In this document: positions 63,556 through 64,000 of the stretch, in pieces
Layout of the letters: each line of letters starts with the position of its first letter
How positions within the stretch are numbered: the stretch's first letter is position 1
From: Planctomycetaceae bacterium
GTDB taxonomy: Bacteria; Planctomycetota; Planctomycetia; Pirellulales; Pirellulaceae
NCBI GenBank assembly: GCA_020638975.1
Contig: JACKHN010000005.1
Location: 321,460 to 385,459 of the forward strand
DNA length: 64,000 bases
Reading direction: 5' to 3'
The notes under the pieces: generated by a model
Databases searched by the model: none
Told to the model about the DNA's origin: nothing
Seen by the model: the letters and a program-made list of their open reading frames with translations, nothing else
Made by a program: the position numbers and the translations under genes

Positions 63556-64000
63556 ATGTCGAAACACCCGATCACGCGACGCACCTGCCAGATCTGTCAG
63601 AAGGAGTGGTCGGCAAATGAAGTAATGCCGGCGGCGATCGTGCGTCCAGCAGTCGTCGAACGAATTCAGCAGGACCACCCTCAATGGTCTGCCGAAGGAT
63701 TCATCTGCTTTGCGGATTTGAATCGGTATCGCACGTTGTATGTCGAGAGGATACTGACGAAGGAACGCGGAGAGCTTTCGGAGCTTGACAGTGAAGTGAT
63801 CCGCAGCCTCCAGCAGCAGGAACTCTTGTCCGCCAACATCAACGAGGAGTTTGCTGACGATCAATCGCTCGGAGCACGCTTGGCGGATAAGATCGCGTCG
63901 TTTGGCGGCAGCTGGACGTTTCTGATTTCTTTCGCCGTCTTTATCGGCACCTGGATCGTTGTCAATTCGATACTCATCGCGACTCGTCCTTTCGATCCGT
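63556..64000 (+). CDS. DUF1003 membrane protein (partial, C-terminus off the right edge)
   Basis: 148 residues visible; the frame is open to the window end. GAGGA lies 9 nt before the ATG at 63556. The N-terminus carries RRTCQICQKEW, a CxxC that could bind a metal. A helical acidic region follows, then the start of DUF1003 (ADKIASFGGSWTFLISF), with one transmembrane segment (FLISFAVFIGTWIVVNSIL) visible and a second expected beyond the edge. DUF1003 proteins are small membrane proteins of unknown function. Fits the stress-type gene cluster. Confidence 0.9.
   Translation, partial: MSKHPITRRTCQICQKEWSANEVMPAAIVRPAVVERIQQDHPQWSAEGFICFADLNRYRTLYVERILTKERGELSELDSEVIRSLQQQELLSANINEEFADDQSLGARLADKIASFGGSWTFLISFAVFIGTWIVVNSILIATRPFDP

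Noticed and set aside
63505..63864. 119-residue minus-strand frame opposite the DUF1003 gene
   Set aside because: Antisense shadow of a gene with a good Shine-Dalgarno and a clear domain.

Overview
The window looks like a chromosome segment of a planctomycete, probably of the Pirellulales type. The signs are a DUF1549/DUF1553 cytochrome protein followed directly by a Tat-exported DUF1501 protein, a PVC-type dehydrogenase fused to a c-heme domain, a sulfatase/esterase fusion, exported Gfo/Idh/MocA and ThuA proteins, and WD40-caspase proteins. I see no rRNA, tRNA, CRISPR array, transposase, integrase or phage gene. Two CDSs run off the ends: an ABC ATPase on the left and a DUF1003 protein on the right.

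Layout. 0-8.6 kb (mostly minus strand): ABC ATPase coupled to an EF-hand lipoprotein, a membrane-anchored endonuclease/exonuclease/phosphatase protein, a SRAP protein, an ECF sigma factor, and an exported sugar oxidoreductase with a hydroxypyruvate-isomerase-like protein. 8.8-11.9 kb: PVC dehydrogenase-cytochrome. 11.9-25.8 kb: a protease island. It holds two very large exported WD40-caspase proteins transcribed divergently, a Tat-exported astacin-like metalloprotease, a papain-like peptidase, and three small exported proteins, two of which combine a His/Cys-rich segment with a coiled coil. 25.9-33.1 kb: ThuA protein, sulfatase/esterase fusion and a hybrid histidine kinase. 33.4-41.8 kb: helical exported protein, YpfJ-type metallopeptidase, DUF1501/PSD1 pair, PilZ protein and MiaE. 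41.9-53.3 kb: acyl-CoA metabolism, with thiolase and acyl-CoA synthetase beside a minus-strand operon of mutase, B12 subunit, MeaB, acyl-CoA carboxylase beta, AtuA and acyl-CoA dehydrogenase. 53.8-64 kb: small genes, a methyltransferase, a TerB-like protein, a kinase/sigma-54 regulator pair, and csrA with BON, Usp and DUF1003 stress-type genes.

Most notable system: the 11.9-25.8 kb island. The metalloprotease carries at its C-terminus, and both caspases carry at their N-terminus, the same roughly 85-residue beta-type domain (TQV ... DLxN ... GGVGE). Three mechanistically unrelated exported proteases encoded side by side are thus tied together by one shared domain, which suggests one extracytoplasmic protease system. 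The His-Cys dyads, the zinc site and the papain triad are all intact.

Intergenic repeats are the second theme. Two exactly 100-bp copies of a MITE-like element (6290-6389 and 27095-27194) have terminal inverted repeats, perfect 8-bp target duplications and internal hairpins, one of which shows a compensatory base-pair change. At least six further palindromic elements lie between genes: two copies each of two families, plus several single copies. All functional statements rest on reading motifs and context; no database search was run.
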